In this document: positions 1-8,108 of the stretch, one piece after another
Position numbering within the stretch: position 1 is the first letter of the stretch
How the letters are laid out: every line of letters starts with the position of its first letter
Translations under genes and position numbers: made by a program
NCBI GenBank assembly: GCA_000431135.1
Contig: HF987831.1
Location: forward strand, 1 to 16,683
DNA from: Clostridium sp. CAG:590
GTDB lineage: Bacteria > Bacillota > Clostridia > Lachnospirales > Lachnospiraceae
Length of the DNA stretch: 16,683 nt
Direction: 5' to 3'
Notes under the pieces: generated by a model
Database searches by the model: none
Seen by the model: the letters and a program-made list of their open reading frames with translations, nothing else
What the model was told of the DNA's origin: nothing

Positions 1-31
1 CGCAATCCTTACGCTGTGCAAGGGAATCAAA

Positions 32-514
32 TTATTGTGCTATAATGTCGCCGAATTGTGCATGCGTAACATTTGCCAGATCCAGCGGGTTCAGCAGGAT
101 CTGCATACCAATCTTACCTCCGCTTATAATGATCTCATCAAATTTCTTCGCACTCTCCTGAATTACCGTTGGAAACAGTTTCTTCATTCCAAGAGGCGTA
201 CAGCCTCCACGAATATAACCGGTAATAGCGTTAATGTCTTTCACATGTATCATTTCAATTGATTTCTCTCCAACGATCTTTGCTGCCTTTTTGAAATCAA
301 TCTCTTTATCGATTGGTATGACAAACACATAATGTTGTCCGCTCTTACCAACCGTTACCAATGTCTTAAACGACTGATCATACGGATCACCATTCAGATC
401 TGCCACATGTACCCCATCAATAAATTCATCACATTCATAAGTTTTCGTTCGATAAGAAATTCTGTTCTTATCCAATATGCGCATGGCATTCGTCTTATTC
501 TCTTTCTTCGCCAT
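32..514 (-). CDS. ybaK: YbaK/EbsC-family aminoacyl-tRNA deacylase (Cys-tRNA(Pro) deacylase type)
   Basis: A 160-residue single-domain protein of the normal length for the YbaK/EbsC family, which hydrolyses mischarged aminoacyl-tRNA (classically Cys-tRNA(Pro)) in the cytoplasm. The sequence shows the family pattern: FKTLVTVGK near residues 49-57, with the Lys at about 50 matching the family's conserved lysine, then a VFVIPIDKEIDFKKAAK segment, the glycine-rich GYIRGGCTPLGMKK loop, and IIISGGKIGMQILLNPLDL near the C terminus. I prefer ATG at 514, because an AAGAAGG site lies about 9 nt upstream; GTG at 517 is the alternative. The site lies at the end of the upstream aminotransferase gene (gap 14 nt), so the two are probably cotranscribed and may be translationally coupled. 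The family is recognised with good confidence; exact tRNA specificity cannot be read from the sequence. Confidence 0.88.
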   Translation of the reverse strand: MAKKENKTNAMRILDKNRISYRTKTYECDEFIDGVHVADLNGDPYDQSFKTLVTVGKSGQHYVFVIPIDKEIDFKKAAKIVGEKSIEMIHVKDINAITGYIRGGCTPLGMKKLFPTVIQESAKKFDEIIISGGKIGMQILLNPLDLANVTHAQFGDIIAQ

Positions 515-528
515 CACACAACACCTTC

Positions 529-1815
529 TTATGCCTGCTCTAACAATTTGTCAACACTTACAAGCTTCACACAAAGGGTAAATAACTTTGCAGCTTCTCT
601 CATCTCTTCCGGTGTAGGGAGCGACGGTGCGATCCGGATATTACTGTCTTTTGGATCTTTACCATATGGATATGTCGCACCTGCTCCTGTCAGGATTACA
701 CCTGCTTCTTTACATTTCTCAACAATCGCTTTTGCACAACCATCCATTGCATCAAAGGAAATAAAGTATCCTCCACGCGGTTCGATCCAGCTTCCGATCT
801 CTAATCCTTCCAATTCCTCTTTAAATACATCAAGTACTGCTTCAAATTTTGGTCTTAACAATTCTGCATGTTTCTTCATGTGTGCCTCTAAGCCAGCACG
901 GTCTTTGAAGAAACGCACATGACGCAACTGGTTGATCTTGTCATGTCCGATAGTCTGTACTGTCATCTGCTTCTTGATAAAATCGATATTCTCAAGCGAT
1001 GTTGCAATTGCAGATATACCCGAACCAGGAAAACTGATCTTGGATGTGGATGCAAACATATATACCATGTTTGGATTACCTGCCTTTGCACACTCGTCTA
1101 ATATATTAAGAATCTCATCCTTCTTATCTTCATATAAATGATGAATGCAATATGCATTATCCCAGAAAATGCGGAAATCTTCTGCTGCCGGTTTGAGATT
1201 TGCGAAACGTTTTACAACCTCATCGGAATACGAGATACCGGTTGGGTTTGAGTATTTTGGCACACACCAGATACCCTTTACGGCTGCATCATTATTCACA
1301 TATTCTTCTACCATGTCCATATCCGGACCATCTTCATGCAACGGAATATTGATCATTTCAATTCCGAAGAACTCTGTAATCTTAAAATGTCTGTCATAAC
1401 CCGGAACAGGGCATAAGAATTTTACTTTATCCAGTTTACACCAAGGTGTCGAACCATTCACTCCGTGTGTCACAGATCTTGAAACTGTATCATACATAAT
1501 ATTCAGACTGGAGTTACCACATACTACTATATTATCTTTCTCAACTGACATCATCTCTGCCATCAGTTTACGACATTCACCAATACCATCCAGATCACCA
1601 TAATTTCTGGTATCATTTCCTAACACGGTCTTCATATCAGAAGTGCTGTTAATCACATCTAACATTGGTAAAGAAAGTTCCAACTGAGACACGCCCGGCT
1701 TACCTCTGGACATATTCAGATTCAGTCCTTTAGCCTGTGCATCCTTATACTCTTCATTTAACGCTTCTTTCAAAGCAAGCAACTCTGCTTTTGTTAAATC
1801 TTTATACGCTTCCAT
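529..1815 (-). CDS. PLP-dependent aminotransferase, class I (AspT/MocR-like aspartate aminotransferase type)
   Basis: A 428-residue fold-type I pyridoxal-phosphate aminotransferase. Visible motifs are NMSRGKPGVSQLELSLPML near the N terminus, DTRNYGDLDGI, the substrate-side PGYDRHF, the cofactor-binding region VPKYSNPTG and FRIFWDNAY, the Schiff-base lysine in STSKISFPGSG at about residue 259, and the carboxylate-binding arginine in SNIRIAPSLP near the C terminus. This pattern fits the aspartate aminotransferase subgroup typified by Corynebacterium AspT better than classical AspC. The likely role is transfer of amino groups between aspartate and 2-oxoglutarate, but the substrate is inferred. 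The reading frame stays open upstream to 1848, but ATG at 1815 is chosen because AGGAGG lies just 5' of it (plus-strand acctcct, 1821-1827). It is the first gene of a probable two-gene unit with ybaK, separated from the tRNA region by a long non-coding gap. Confidence 0.85.
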   Translation of the reverse strand: MEAYKDLTKAELLALKEALNEEYKDAQAKGLNLNMSRGKPGVSQLELSLPMLDVINSTSDMKTVLGNDTRNYGDLDGIGECRKLMAEMMSVEKDNIVVCGNSSLNIMYDTVSRSVTHGVNGSTPWCKLDKVKFLCPVPGYDRHFKITEFFGIEMINIPLHEDGPDMDMVEEYVNNDAAVKGIWCVPKYSNPTGISYSDEVVKRFANLKPAAEDFRIFWDNAYCIHHLYEDKKDEILNILDECAKAGNPNMVYMFASTSKISFPGSGISAIATSLENIDFIKKQMTVQTIGHDKINQLRHVRFFKDRAGLEAHMKKHAELLRPKFEAVLDVFKEELEGLEIGSWIEPRGGYFISFDAMDGCAKAIVEKCKEAGVILTGAGATYPYGKDPKDSNIRIAPSLPTPEEMREAAKLFTLCVKLVSVDKLLEQA

Positions 1816-1873
1816 ATAAAACCTCCTGTATCTTTGTTCCTTGTGCACGCGAAAACCACAAGGAGTGATTAAT

Positions 1874-1902
1874 ATTGTAAAGTATTGGTCTTTTGTTCAA
1901 AA
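1874..1902 (-). promoter_or_regulatory. Candidate promoter for the aminotransferase-ybaK unit
   Basis: On the minus strand a TACAAT -10 (1874-1879) is preceded after 17 nt by a weak TTTTGA -35 (1897-1902). It would give a leader of about 50 nt before the aminotransferase ATG. The -10 is good and the -35 poor. The DNA is AT-rich enough for chance matches, so this is only the best candidate seen in the gap. Between 1903 and 2078 I see AT-rich DNA with no credible ORF, RNA gene or terminator. Confidence 0.35.
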
Positions 1903-2078
1903 ATCCACAATAACCTTATGTATAATACCATAAAACATATCTAATGGGAAGATAAAATATGAATTCGCTCTCATTTCAATAAATAAAATAAGTTTTCGTC
2001 ACCATTTCACTTAATATATTAAATAAAACTCATTTTTATCTTAATTTTATGAAGCTGTTATAGTTTCTTTTTCTTTTG

Positions 2079-2091
2079 TGCAGAAGATGGG
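2079..2091 (-). repeat. Displaced 13-bp copy of the tRNA-Leu 3' end
   Basis: The 13 bases TGCAGAAGATGGG (plus strand) are identical to 2221-2233, which encode the discriminator base, the 3' acceptor strand and the start of the T-arm 3' strand of the tRNA-Leu gene. The copy lies 142 bp further downstream in the direction of tRNA transcription. Beyond the exact match both copies continue into A-rich minus-strand DNA that aligns with one indel and two substitutions. This may be an attachment-site-like direct repeat or the last trace of a deleted duplicate tRNA gene. Confidence 0.6.
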
Positions 2092-2096
2092 GTGAG

Positions 2097-2115
2097 TGAG
2101 GTCCAGCGGACCTCA
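2097..2115. repeat. Perfect 8-bp hairpin in GC-rich block
   Basis: TGAGGTCC (2097-2104) and GGACCTCA (2108-2115) form a perfect 8-bp inverted repeat with a 3-nt loop. It is the first of two hairpins in a GC-rich block set in otherwise AT-rich intergenic DNA. Neither strand has a T-run directly after it, so it is not a standard intrinsic terminator. Confidence 0.7.
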
Positions 2116-2137
2116 TGGTACGAACCGACCGGAGCGG

Positions 2138-2176
2138 AGCGGAGACCTTGAACCTATGGGTTCAAGGGACTCCGCT
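2138..2176. repeat. Long two-stage hairpin (9 bp + 7 bp) in GC-rich block
   Basis: CCTTGAACC (2146-2154) pairs with GGTTCAAGG (2159-2167) around a TATG loop. After a small internal loop, AGCGGAG (2138-2144) pairs with CTCCGCT (2170-2176), giving 16 base pairs. Just before it, 2131-2144 carries almost three copies of the pentamer GGAGC. The element sits between the displaced tRNA 3'-end copy and the tRNA terminator, and looks like a small intergenic palindromic repeat unit; its function is unknown. Confidence 0.7.
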
Positions 2177-2180
2177 ACAT

Positions 2181-2219
2181 AAACAAAAAAGACCATCCAA
2201 ATGGATGATCTTTTTGTTT
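2181..2219 (-). terminator. Intrinsic terminator of tRNA-Leu
   Basis: On the minus strand GATCATCC-ATTT-GGATGGTC forms an 8-bp stem with a 4-nt loop, extended by an A-tract pairing with the following TTTTTT run. One position is a G-U pair in minus-strand RNA but an A-C mismatch in plus-strand RNA, which supports minus-strand use. It begins right after the tRNA 3' end, as expected for a tRNA-gene terminator. Confidence 0.85.
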
Positions 2220-2220
2220 A

Positions 2221-2303
2221 TGCAGAAGATGGGACTTGAACCCACACGGGTGTTACCCCACTAGAACCTGAATCTAGCGCGTCTGCCATTCCGCCACTTC
2301 TGC
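2221..2303 (-). tRNA. tRNA-Leu, anticodon CAG
   Basis: An 83-nt class II tRNA folds cleanly. The acceptor stem GCAGAAG pairs with CTTCTGC and is followed by discriminator A at 2221. The anticodon stem CTAGA/TCTAG closes the loop TTCAGGT, reading anticodon CAG (codon CUG). A long variable arm (GGGGTAACACCC) marks it as Leu/Ser/Tyr class, and the T-arm GTGGG-TTCAAGT-CCCAT is complete. No CCA is encoded at the 3' end. The gene has its own promoter upstream and terminator downstream, although read-through from the foldase gene 57 nt upstream is also possible because no terminator is seen between them. Confidence 0.96.
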
Positions 2304-2322
2304 TCTTGCAAACAACTATCTT

Positions 2323-2351
2323 ATTTTATACGATTTTACTCAGAAAATCAA
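2323..2351 (-). promoter_or_regulatory. Promoter of tRNA-Leu
   Basis: The minus strand carries TTGATT (-35, 2346-2351), a 17-nt spacer and TAAAAT (-10, 2323-2328), predicting a start near 2316, about 13 nt before the tRNA. Spacing is ideal and each hexamer is close to consensus. Confidence 0.6.
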
Positions 2352-2360
2352 GACATATTT

Positions 2361-3389
2361 TTATTTTTGTTCTGCAAAAGGAAATTTGTTAGCAAGATCC
2401 ATATTCACATCTTTCGTTTTGTCGAATTTGGAATCATAATCTTTGAGCCATTCCTCATACACACCACTAAAATATTCCTTTTGTTTCTGAGCGATAATCT
2501 CTTCCTTATTCTTCTTCGTCAACTCTTCATCATTCGACTTGATCATCTTAAATATGTGATACCCATACTGTGTCTGAATAACCGTACTGACCTCACCATC
2601 CGACATTGCAAGAATCTTATCCGCAACGGATTCTCCATACTCTTCGATCAGTTCCGCCTTCGCCATGGTGTAAGAATTAGAATATTTCAGTTTGTATTTA
2701 TCCACAATATCCTGATAGGTTACATTCTCGTCCTGTGCCAGAGAGGATAACGCTTCATTTGCCTTTTCCAACTGTGTTGCCTTTTTCTCATCTGAAAATT
2801 CTTTGACCGTGCCGTCTTTATCTAAACTGTAACATTCAAATACCAGATCATAAAATGTCGTCATCCGAGCTTCTTCTTCTGATATCTCAAAATCATATTC
2901 TGCAATCTTCTGGCTATACACCTTCTTCGCAACCGCGTTCTCTTCCATCACTTTTTTGACCAGATCTTTGGTGATTTCCGTATTCTTCAGATCCCGTTCC
3001 GTCAGTCCACTGTAAAATGTCTCTGCAAGATTCTCTATCTCCGCCTTCTCACTGTCACTCAAAGAAATATTCATTTCCTGTGCCTGATGTGCCAACACCT
3101 TCACCCGGTTAATATTATTGATAATATCATCAATTGTAACATCTTTTACCGTCTGCGTACCCGCATCCGTCTTCATTTCCAGATTCCACACGCCACTTCC
3201 ATATGTCTTCTGGTAGTCTTCTTCTATCGTCTTTCCATAAATGAAATATTCTCCGTATGTGATGGAATCATCTCCAAATTCATACACTACATTTGCGGCA
3301 TCTTCCACTTTCTTCTTGCCACATCCCGCCAGACTTATCACAAAAACAAGCCCCATACAAATAGCTGCTATACGTTTCGTATATTTCAT
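2361..3389 (-). CDS. Parvulin-type peptidylprolyl isomerase lipoprotein, PrsA-like foldase
   Basis: A 342-residue secreted lipoprotein. The N terminus MKYTKR is followed by a hydrophobic core and the lipobox LAGC, with the lipidated Cys at 23. It should therefore be anchored on the outer face of the membrane, where PrsA-type foldases help exported proteins fold. A SurA-like helical N region (about 45-190) precedes a parvulin-like segment (about 175-310) containing AKAELIEEYGESVADKILAMSDGEVSTVIQTQYGYHIFKM; the last part is the typical parvulin end (GYHIFK). The first half of the parvulin fold is divergent, so catalytic activity is uncertain and it may act mainly as a chaperone. It starts at ATG 3389 with GGAGG upstream, only 3 nt after the preceding foldase gene, so the pair is almost certainly coexpressed. 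Confidence 0.85.
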   Translation of the reverse strand: MKYTKRIAAICMGLVFVISLAGCGKKKVEDAANVVYEFGDDSITYGEYFIYGKTIEEDYQKTYGSGVWNLEMKTDAGTQTVKDVTIDDIINNINRVKVLAHQAQEMNISLSDSEKAEIENLAETFYSGLTERDLKNTEITKDLVKKVMEENAVAKKVYSQKIAEYDFEISEEEARMTTFYDLVFECYSLDKDGTVKEFSDEKKATQLEKANEALSSLAQDENVTYQDIVDKYKLKYSNSYTMAKAELIEEYGESVADKILAMSDGEVSTVIQTQYGYHIFKMIKSNDEELTKKNKEEIIAQKQKEYFSGVYEEWLKDYDSKFDKTKDVNMDLANKFPFAEQK

Positions 3390-3392
3390 ACC

Positions 3393-4478
3393 TTATTCCT
3401 CCACATATTTTGCAAAATCATGTAACGATATCTGATTCCATGTATTTCCTACAAATTCAGCCTCTTCTACACCGGCTTCCTTGTACCATTCTTTGCGTTT
3501 ATTCTGAAGTGTTTCCTTCTCCGCGTCCGACTGATACCGTTCCATCACCTGTTTCGCAACCTCTTCGTCATTTTCTTTGACCATCTCCACAATGGCATAA
3601 CAGCTTGCCAGATCGATCACCGGACTGAATTCTCCTTCTTTCAGACTGGCTGCATACTGTTTGAAATCGTCTCCAAATCCTTCTTCAACATTACTCTGTT
3701 CCCCGGATACCGATTCTATACCATATTCTTTTGCCAGATCTTCAATATCCGCGCCGTCTTTTAATTTCTGATATGCCTCATCTGCTTCTGTTTTCCGCTG
3801 CGCAATCTCTTCTTCTGACAACATAAGTGGTGTCTCTCCATCTTCTTCTGTCAGATATTTGCCATCTGTTCCCATCTGAATCTTTGGGAACAATAACATA
3901 TACATCGTACAATATTTCTGATCCTCAACCTTAACATCTTTGGTTGCCGTATCTTCTAATTTGTGTGCCAGATAGCGTTCCTGATAAATCTCTACTACAC
4001 GCTCCTGTGTAATGGAAAAATCATTCAATATCCGTGCATCTATCTTACCAAGATATTCCGTAACATCCTTCTGAACCGACTTCTTTTCCTCATCCGTAAG
4101 TTTCATGCCCTGTTTTCCGGCAATATAAGCTTCCACCTTATAATCCATGATCAATTGCAGGATCTCCTGTTTGTAATAGGAATCTGCATCTGTTCCATCC
4201 TCGGCAGTCGTATCCAACGCCGATTCTCCAATTCCAAGATCAACCGTATTCTGTAGAATGCACAGATTCACCTCGTCTAAGCATACATCTTGTCCTGCTA
4301 CACGAAATACAACTTTATCTGCTGATGATCTGCCACCTTTTGCCATTCTCCACAAAATAAATGCAAATACAACCAGTATCAAAACAGCAAGTACAATCGT
4401 AATGATCCATTCTTTTCTATTTTTCTGATTGTTCTTAGATTGTTCCTTTTCCAAAGACTTTGATCTTCTATCTGACAT
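3393..4478 (-). CDS. Membrane-anchored SurA/PpiC-like peptidylprolyl isomerase domain protein
   Basis: A 361-residue protein with a basic, charged cytoplasmic N tail (about 1-23), one membrane segment (about 24-44, WIITIVLAVLILVVFAFILW) and a large extracytoplasmic part. The outer part has a SurA-like helical region and a parvulin-like segment marked by YQKLKDGADIEDLAKEYGIES, a glycine-rich turn, then FKQYAASLKEGEFSPVIDLASCYAIVEMVKENDEE, matching the usual parvulin order. The C-terminal tail is rich in charged residues. The expected role is folding of exported proteins together with the lipoprotein encoded directly downstream. The reading frame extends to a TTG at 4526, but ATG at 4478 is preceded by AAAGGA and is chosen. 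A consensus promoter lies 5' of it, so it can be expressed separately from mfd. Family assignment is good; isomerase activity is inferred. Confidence 0.75.
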   Translation of the reverse strand: MSDRRSKSLEKEQSKNNQKNRKEWIITIVLAVLILVVFAFILWRMAKGGRSSADKVVFRVAGQDVCLDEVNLCILQNTVDLGIGESALDTTAEDGTDADSYYKQEILQLIMDYKVEAYIAGKQGMKLTDEEKKSVQKDVTEYLGKIDARILNDFSITQERVVEIYQERYLAHKLEDTATKDVKVEDQKYCTMYMLLFPKIQMGTDGKYLTEEDGETPLMLSEEEIAQRKTEADEAYQKLKDGADIEDLAKEYGIESVSGEQSNVEEGFGDDFKQYAASLKEGEFSPVIDLASCYAIVEMVKENDEEVAKQVMERYQSDAEKETLQNKRKEWYKEAGVEEAEFVGNTWNQISLHDFAKYVEE

Positions 4479-4530
4479 ATGTTTATTCCTTTTCTTATCA
4501 TTCCCGCTGCTTATGACCGCTAACAAACAT

Positions 4531-4559
4531 ATTATAGTATATTTTTATATATGCGTCAA
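4531..4559 (-). promoter_or_regulatory. Strong sigma-70-type promoter before the foldase pair
   Basis: The minus strand reads TTGACG (-35, 4554-4559), a 17-nt AT-rich spacer, and TATAAT (-10, 4531-4536). The predicted start near 4524 gives a leader of about 46 nt before ATG 4478. Only one base departs from full consensus, which makes this one of the best promoters in the window. No terminator follows mfd, so the foldases may be transcribed both from here and by read-through. Confidence 0.8.
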
Positions 4560-4579
4560 AAAACAAATTGAAGGAATCT

Positions 4580-7500
4580 CTATTTTTCAATGAGGGCATC
4601 AATATCCTGAATAATACTGCTTAATTGATCTATGAATTTCTTCAGGCTCTTCTTTTCAAGGTCGATCACAAAACCCGGATTTTCTCCATTTACGACCCGG
4701 ATATTATTCTGGTATTTGGTGATAAAGCCATCCAGATCTTCCATTTTCACCCGGACGCCCTGTGCCATCTCAATATGCACTTTGTCATCCTTGTATGTGA
4801 TTGAAGCGATATACGCATCATGTGCCTGTGCTTTTAATTTCGCAATTGTCATTAAATGAAGCACTTCTGTCGGAGGTTCCCCAAAACGGTCGGTCAGTTC
4901 ATCTAACATATCCTCGTAATCTTCCTGTGTCCATATACCGGAGATTCGTTTATACAATTCCAGTTTAGTCATCTCATTTTTCACATAGGTTGCAGGAATA
5001 TATGCATCCACCGGAATCTCAATGGATGTGGTAAATGTTTCCTCTTTCTTCTCACCTTTCTGTCTTAAGATTGCATCATTTAACATCTTGCAATACAGAT
5101 CATATCCAACCGCTGCCATGTGACCCGACTGATCCTCGCCAAGCAGATTACCTGCTCCACGGATTTCCAGATCCCGCATTGCAATCTTAAAACCGGAGCC
5201 AAGATCAGTAAATTCCCGGATTGCTTTCAAACGCTTCTCTGCTGTTTCTTTCAGCATTTTATCCCGCCGGTACATCAGAAAAGCATATGCGGTCTTATTT
5301 GAACGCCCCACTCTTCCTCTCAACTGATACAACTGCGACAAACCATAATTTTCTGCATCATGAATGATCATCGTGTTTGCATTACTGATGTCCAGTCCGG
5401 TTTCAATGATCGTTGTCGTCACCAGCACATCAATTTCTTTATTGATAAATGCCATCATGACATCCTCTAATTCTTTTTCCTTCATCTGACCATGTGCATA
5501 GGATACCCGCACATCCGGCATCATCTTTGCAAGATCTGACGCCACATCTGCAATTGTATTGACACGGTTATATACATAATACACCTGTCCTCCACGTGCA
5601 AGTTCTCTTGACACGGCTTCCTTGATCAGTTCCGGATTGTATTCCAATACATAAGTCTGAATTGCTTTCCGGTCAACCGGCGGTTCCTCTAGCAGACTCA
5701 TATCCCGAATACCGATCAGGCTCATGTGCAAAGTCCGCGGAATCGGGGTAGCGGTAAGTGTCAGCACATCCACATCTTTTTTGATCTGTTTGATCTTTTC
5801 CTTATGTGTTACGCCAAAACGCTGCTCTTCATCTATAATCAGCAGTCCCAGATTACTGTAATCCAGATCTTTGGAAAGCAGTCTGTGTGTTCCAATAATA
5901 ATATCGACCTGTCCCTTTTTCAGTTTATCCAATGTCTGCCGTTGCTCTTTTGCACTTAGAAAACGGGATAACACTCCGATCTCTATCGGATAATCCTGCA
6001 TTCTTTCTTTGAACGTATTGTAATGCTGCTGTGCCAAAATGGTGGTCGGAACAAGATATGCCACCTGCTTGCCATCCTGTACCGCCTTAAATGCTGCACG
6101 TATCGCAACCTCCGTCTTTCCGTATCCAACGTCCCCACAGATCAGGCGATCCATGATCTTTGTGCTTTGCATATCCTTTTTCGTCTCGCTGATCGCACGC
6201 AACTGGTCATCCGTTTCCTCATAAGGAAACATTTCCTCAAATTCCTTCTGCCAGATCGTGTCCTCCGAAAATGCATATCCCTGTTTGGACTGCCGGATCG
6301 CATACAACTCGACAAGCTCTTTTGCGATCACATTGACCTGTCCCCGCACCTTTGATTTCGTCTTTTCCCATTCATTTCCGCCTAATTTATTTAATTTGGG
6401 CCGTCTGCTATCCTTTGAAGCATACTTCTGTATCAGGTCAAGCTGGGATGCTAATATAAATAACTTAGAACCACCACTGTATTCAATGGAAATGTAATCC
6501 TTTGTAACTTGATCCACCTCTATTTTTTCAATACCACGGTAAATACCCAATCCATGCTTCTCATGTACGACATAATCACCGATATTCAGATCATCAAAAC
6601 TATTGATCTTCTCACCGGAATACAATGGTTTCCGTTTGATCCGTTTCTTTGTCTTCTTCTGCCCAAAAATATCTCCCTCGGTCAGAACTACCAGCTTGAT
6701 CTGCGGAACCGAAAATCCACTCTTTAATCTTCCACTTGTGATCATCATTTCAGACGCTGCCAAAATACGGTCTTTATCATCAGAAAAGAAACAGTTCACG
6801 TCCTGATTTCGCAGATTATCGGCAAACCTTTCTCCTCTTGTCGCCGACGGGCAGAACAATACGATCCGGTATTCCTCCTGCTTCCATCGGCGGATATCTT
6901 TTAATAACATTTCAAAGTTGTGACGATAGGTTGGAACCATTTTGGTCTCAAATACAACTTTGGTTTTGGGTTCAAAGATGGATTCCTCTTTCGCTAAAAT
7001 ACTGAACAGAACCGTATCTTTTCCGGCAATTTTTCCGGCAATTTCTTTGTAATCAAACAAAATGTCCGCCTGACTCGGCAACATATAACCGCCTTCTAAC
7101 CGGCTGACCATACTCTCACGGAATTCAATCTGACACGCCTCTGCACGACTTAATACCCGTTCCGGTTCATCGATAAATATCTGCACCGATTGCGGCATAT
7201 AGGACAGGAAACTGTCTAATGTCTCATAAAAGGAACCGATATATCCATCTACACCCATTGCGCTATGAAAATAAGATAATTCTTCTTTCAGCGCTTCAAC
7301 GGCACGGTTAATCCTTGCATATTCCTCAGTTTTGAATTGTGCCTTTAACTGTTTTGCGTATGCTTTATGTTCCTTTTGAATCTTCTTAAGTCCCGCCTGA
7401 ACCCGATCCTCATCAAGGATCATTTCTGCCGCCGGATAAACCGAAAGTTCTTCTACATTTTCAATACTTCGCTGACTCTCTACATCAAAACTGCGAATAC

Positions 7501-8095
7501 TGTCAATGTCTTCTCCCCATAACTCAATCCGGTATGGGCACTCACTACTCATAGGGAAGATATCCAAGATACCTCCCCTGATTGCAAACTGTCCGACTCC
7601 GTCTACCCAGTCATTTCTCTCATAGCCGAGCGAAACGAGCTTCTTCTTCATCTTCTCTAAATCGAGAGGTTCTCCTGATCGGAACGTTACGATATTCTTT
7701 TGTATTTCCTCAAGCGGAACCAGTTTATTCAACAATGCATCAACCGACACTACGACGGTTGACACCGTCTGCTCAAGAATCCCTTTTACAACTTCCATTC
7801 TTTGTCGTAGGATCGTATGTCCATGTATATCTGCATTATAAAACAACACGTCTTTTGCGGGATAATACATTACATTTCGATCAAAAAATGCATATGCATC
7901 CACGATTTCCTTTGCACGGTCTTCGTTATAAGTAACGATCAGTTTCACCCGGTCAGTTCCCAGGCAATCCATCGTATAATATCTTGCATATCCATCTGTA
8001 CCTGTGACTTCAACCGGCATTTTCCCTTTTTCTTTCGCCACACGATACTGCTCCCCTATATCCGATAAACGAAAGGGTGCTCTTAAACATTCCAT
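4580..8095 (-). CDS. mfd: Transcription-repair coupling factor Mfd
   Basis: A full-length 1171-residue Mfd, the ATP-driven translocase that displaces RNA polymerase stalled at DNA lesions and recruits UvrA for nucleotide excision repair. The N-terminal UvrB-like module occupies about 1-330. The RNA polymerase interaction domain begins near 500 (DYVVHEKHGLGIYRG). RecG-like helicase motifs follow: Walker A GDVGYGKTEVA at about 653, DEEQRFGV at about 751, TATPIPRTLHMSL at about 778, ETGLDISNANT near 895 and QLRGRVGRS near 923. The C-terminal TRCF domain starts near 1027 (DAYIPATYVKNEMTKLELYKRI). ATG 8095 has AAAGGA upstream and lies 13 nt after yhaM, implying cotranscription. All hallmark helicase residues appear intact. 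Confidence 0.98.
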   Translation of the reverse strand: MECLRAPFRLSDIGEQYRVAKEKGKMPVEVTGTDGYARYYTMDCLGTDRVKLIVTYNEDRAKEIVDAYAFFDRNVMYYPAKDVLFYNADIHGHTILRQRMEVVKGILEQTVSTVVVSVDALLNKLVPLEEIQKNIVTFRSGEPLDLEKMKKKLVSLGYERNDWVDGVGQFAIRGGILDIFPMSSECPYRIELWGEDIDSIRSFDVESQRSIENVEELSVYPAAEMILDEDRVQAGLKKIQKEHKAYAKQLKAQFKTEEYARINRAVEALKEELSYFHSAMGVDGYIGSFYETLDSFLSYMPQSVQIFIDEPERVLSRAEACQIEFRESMVSRLEGGYMLPSQADILFDYKEIAGKIAGKDTVLFSILAKEESIFEPKTKVVFETKMVPTYRHNFEMLLKDIRRWKQEEYRIVLFCPSATRGERFADNLRNQDVNCFFSDDKDRILAASEMMITSGRLKSGFSVPQIKLVVLTEGDIFGQKKTKKRIKRKPLYSGEKINSFDDLNIGDYVVHEKHGLGIYRGIEKIEVDQVTKDYISIEYSGGSKLFILASQLDLIQKYASKDSRRPKLNKLGGNEWEKTKSKVRGQVNVIAKELVELYAIRQSKQGYAFSEDTIWQKEFEEMFPYEETDDQLRAISETKKDMQSTKIMDRLICGDVGYGKTEVAIRAAFKAVQDGKQVAYLVPTTILAQQHYNTFKERMQDYPIEIGVLSRFLSAKEQRQTLDKLKKGQVDIIIGTHRLLSKDLDYSNLGLLIIDEEQRFGVTHKEKIKQIKKDVDVLTLTATPIPRTLHMSLIGIRDMSLLEEPPVDRKAIQTYVLEYNPELIKEAVSRELARGGQVYYVYNRVNTIADVASDLAKMMPDVRVSYAHGQMKEKELEDVMMAFINKEIDVLVTTTIIETGLDISNANTMIIHDAENYGLSQLYQLRGRVGRSNKTAYAFLMYRRDKMLKETAEKRLKAIREFTDLGSGFKIAMRDLEIRGAGNLLGEDQSGHMAAVGYDLYCKMLNDAILRQKGEKKEETFTTSIEIPVDAYIPATYVKNEMTKLELYKRISGIWTQEDYEDMLDELTDRFGEPPTEVLHLMTIAKLKAQAHDAYIASITYKDDKVHIEMAQGVRVKMEDLDGFITKYQNNIRVVNGENPGFVIDLEKKSLKKFIDQLSSIIQDIDALIEK

Positions 8096-8108
8096 AACTT
8101 TCTTTCCT

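Noticed and set aside
332..922. Plus-strand 196-residue ORF opposite ybaK and the aminotransferase
   Set aside because: It lies antisense to two well-supported genes and shows shadow composition (Ser/Leu/Ile-rich, no motifs).
1816..1848. Longer aminotransferase N terminus from an upstream in-frame start
   Set aside because: AGGAGG lies directly before ATG 1815 and falls inside the putative extension.
1903..2078. Riboswitch or RNA gene in the long gap before the aminotransferase
   Set aside because: The stretch is AT-rich with no conserved-looking stems or recognisable aptamer core.
2131..2144. GGAGC pentamers as a CRISPR-like or microsatellite array
   Set aside because: There are under three short direct copies with no spacers; they are simply part of the GC-rich hairpin block.
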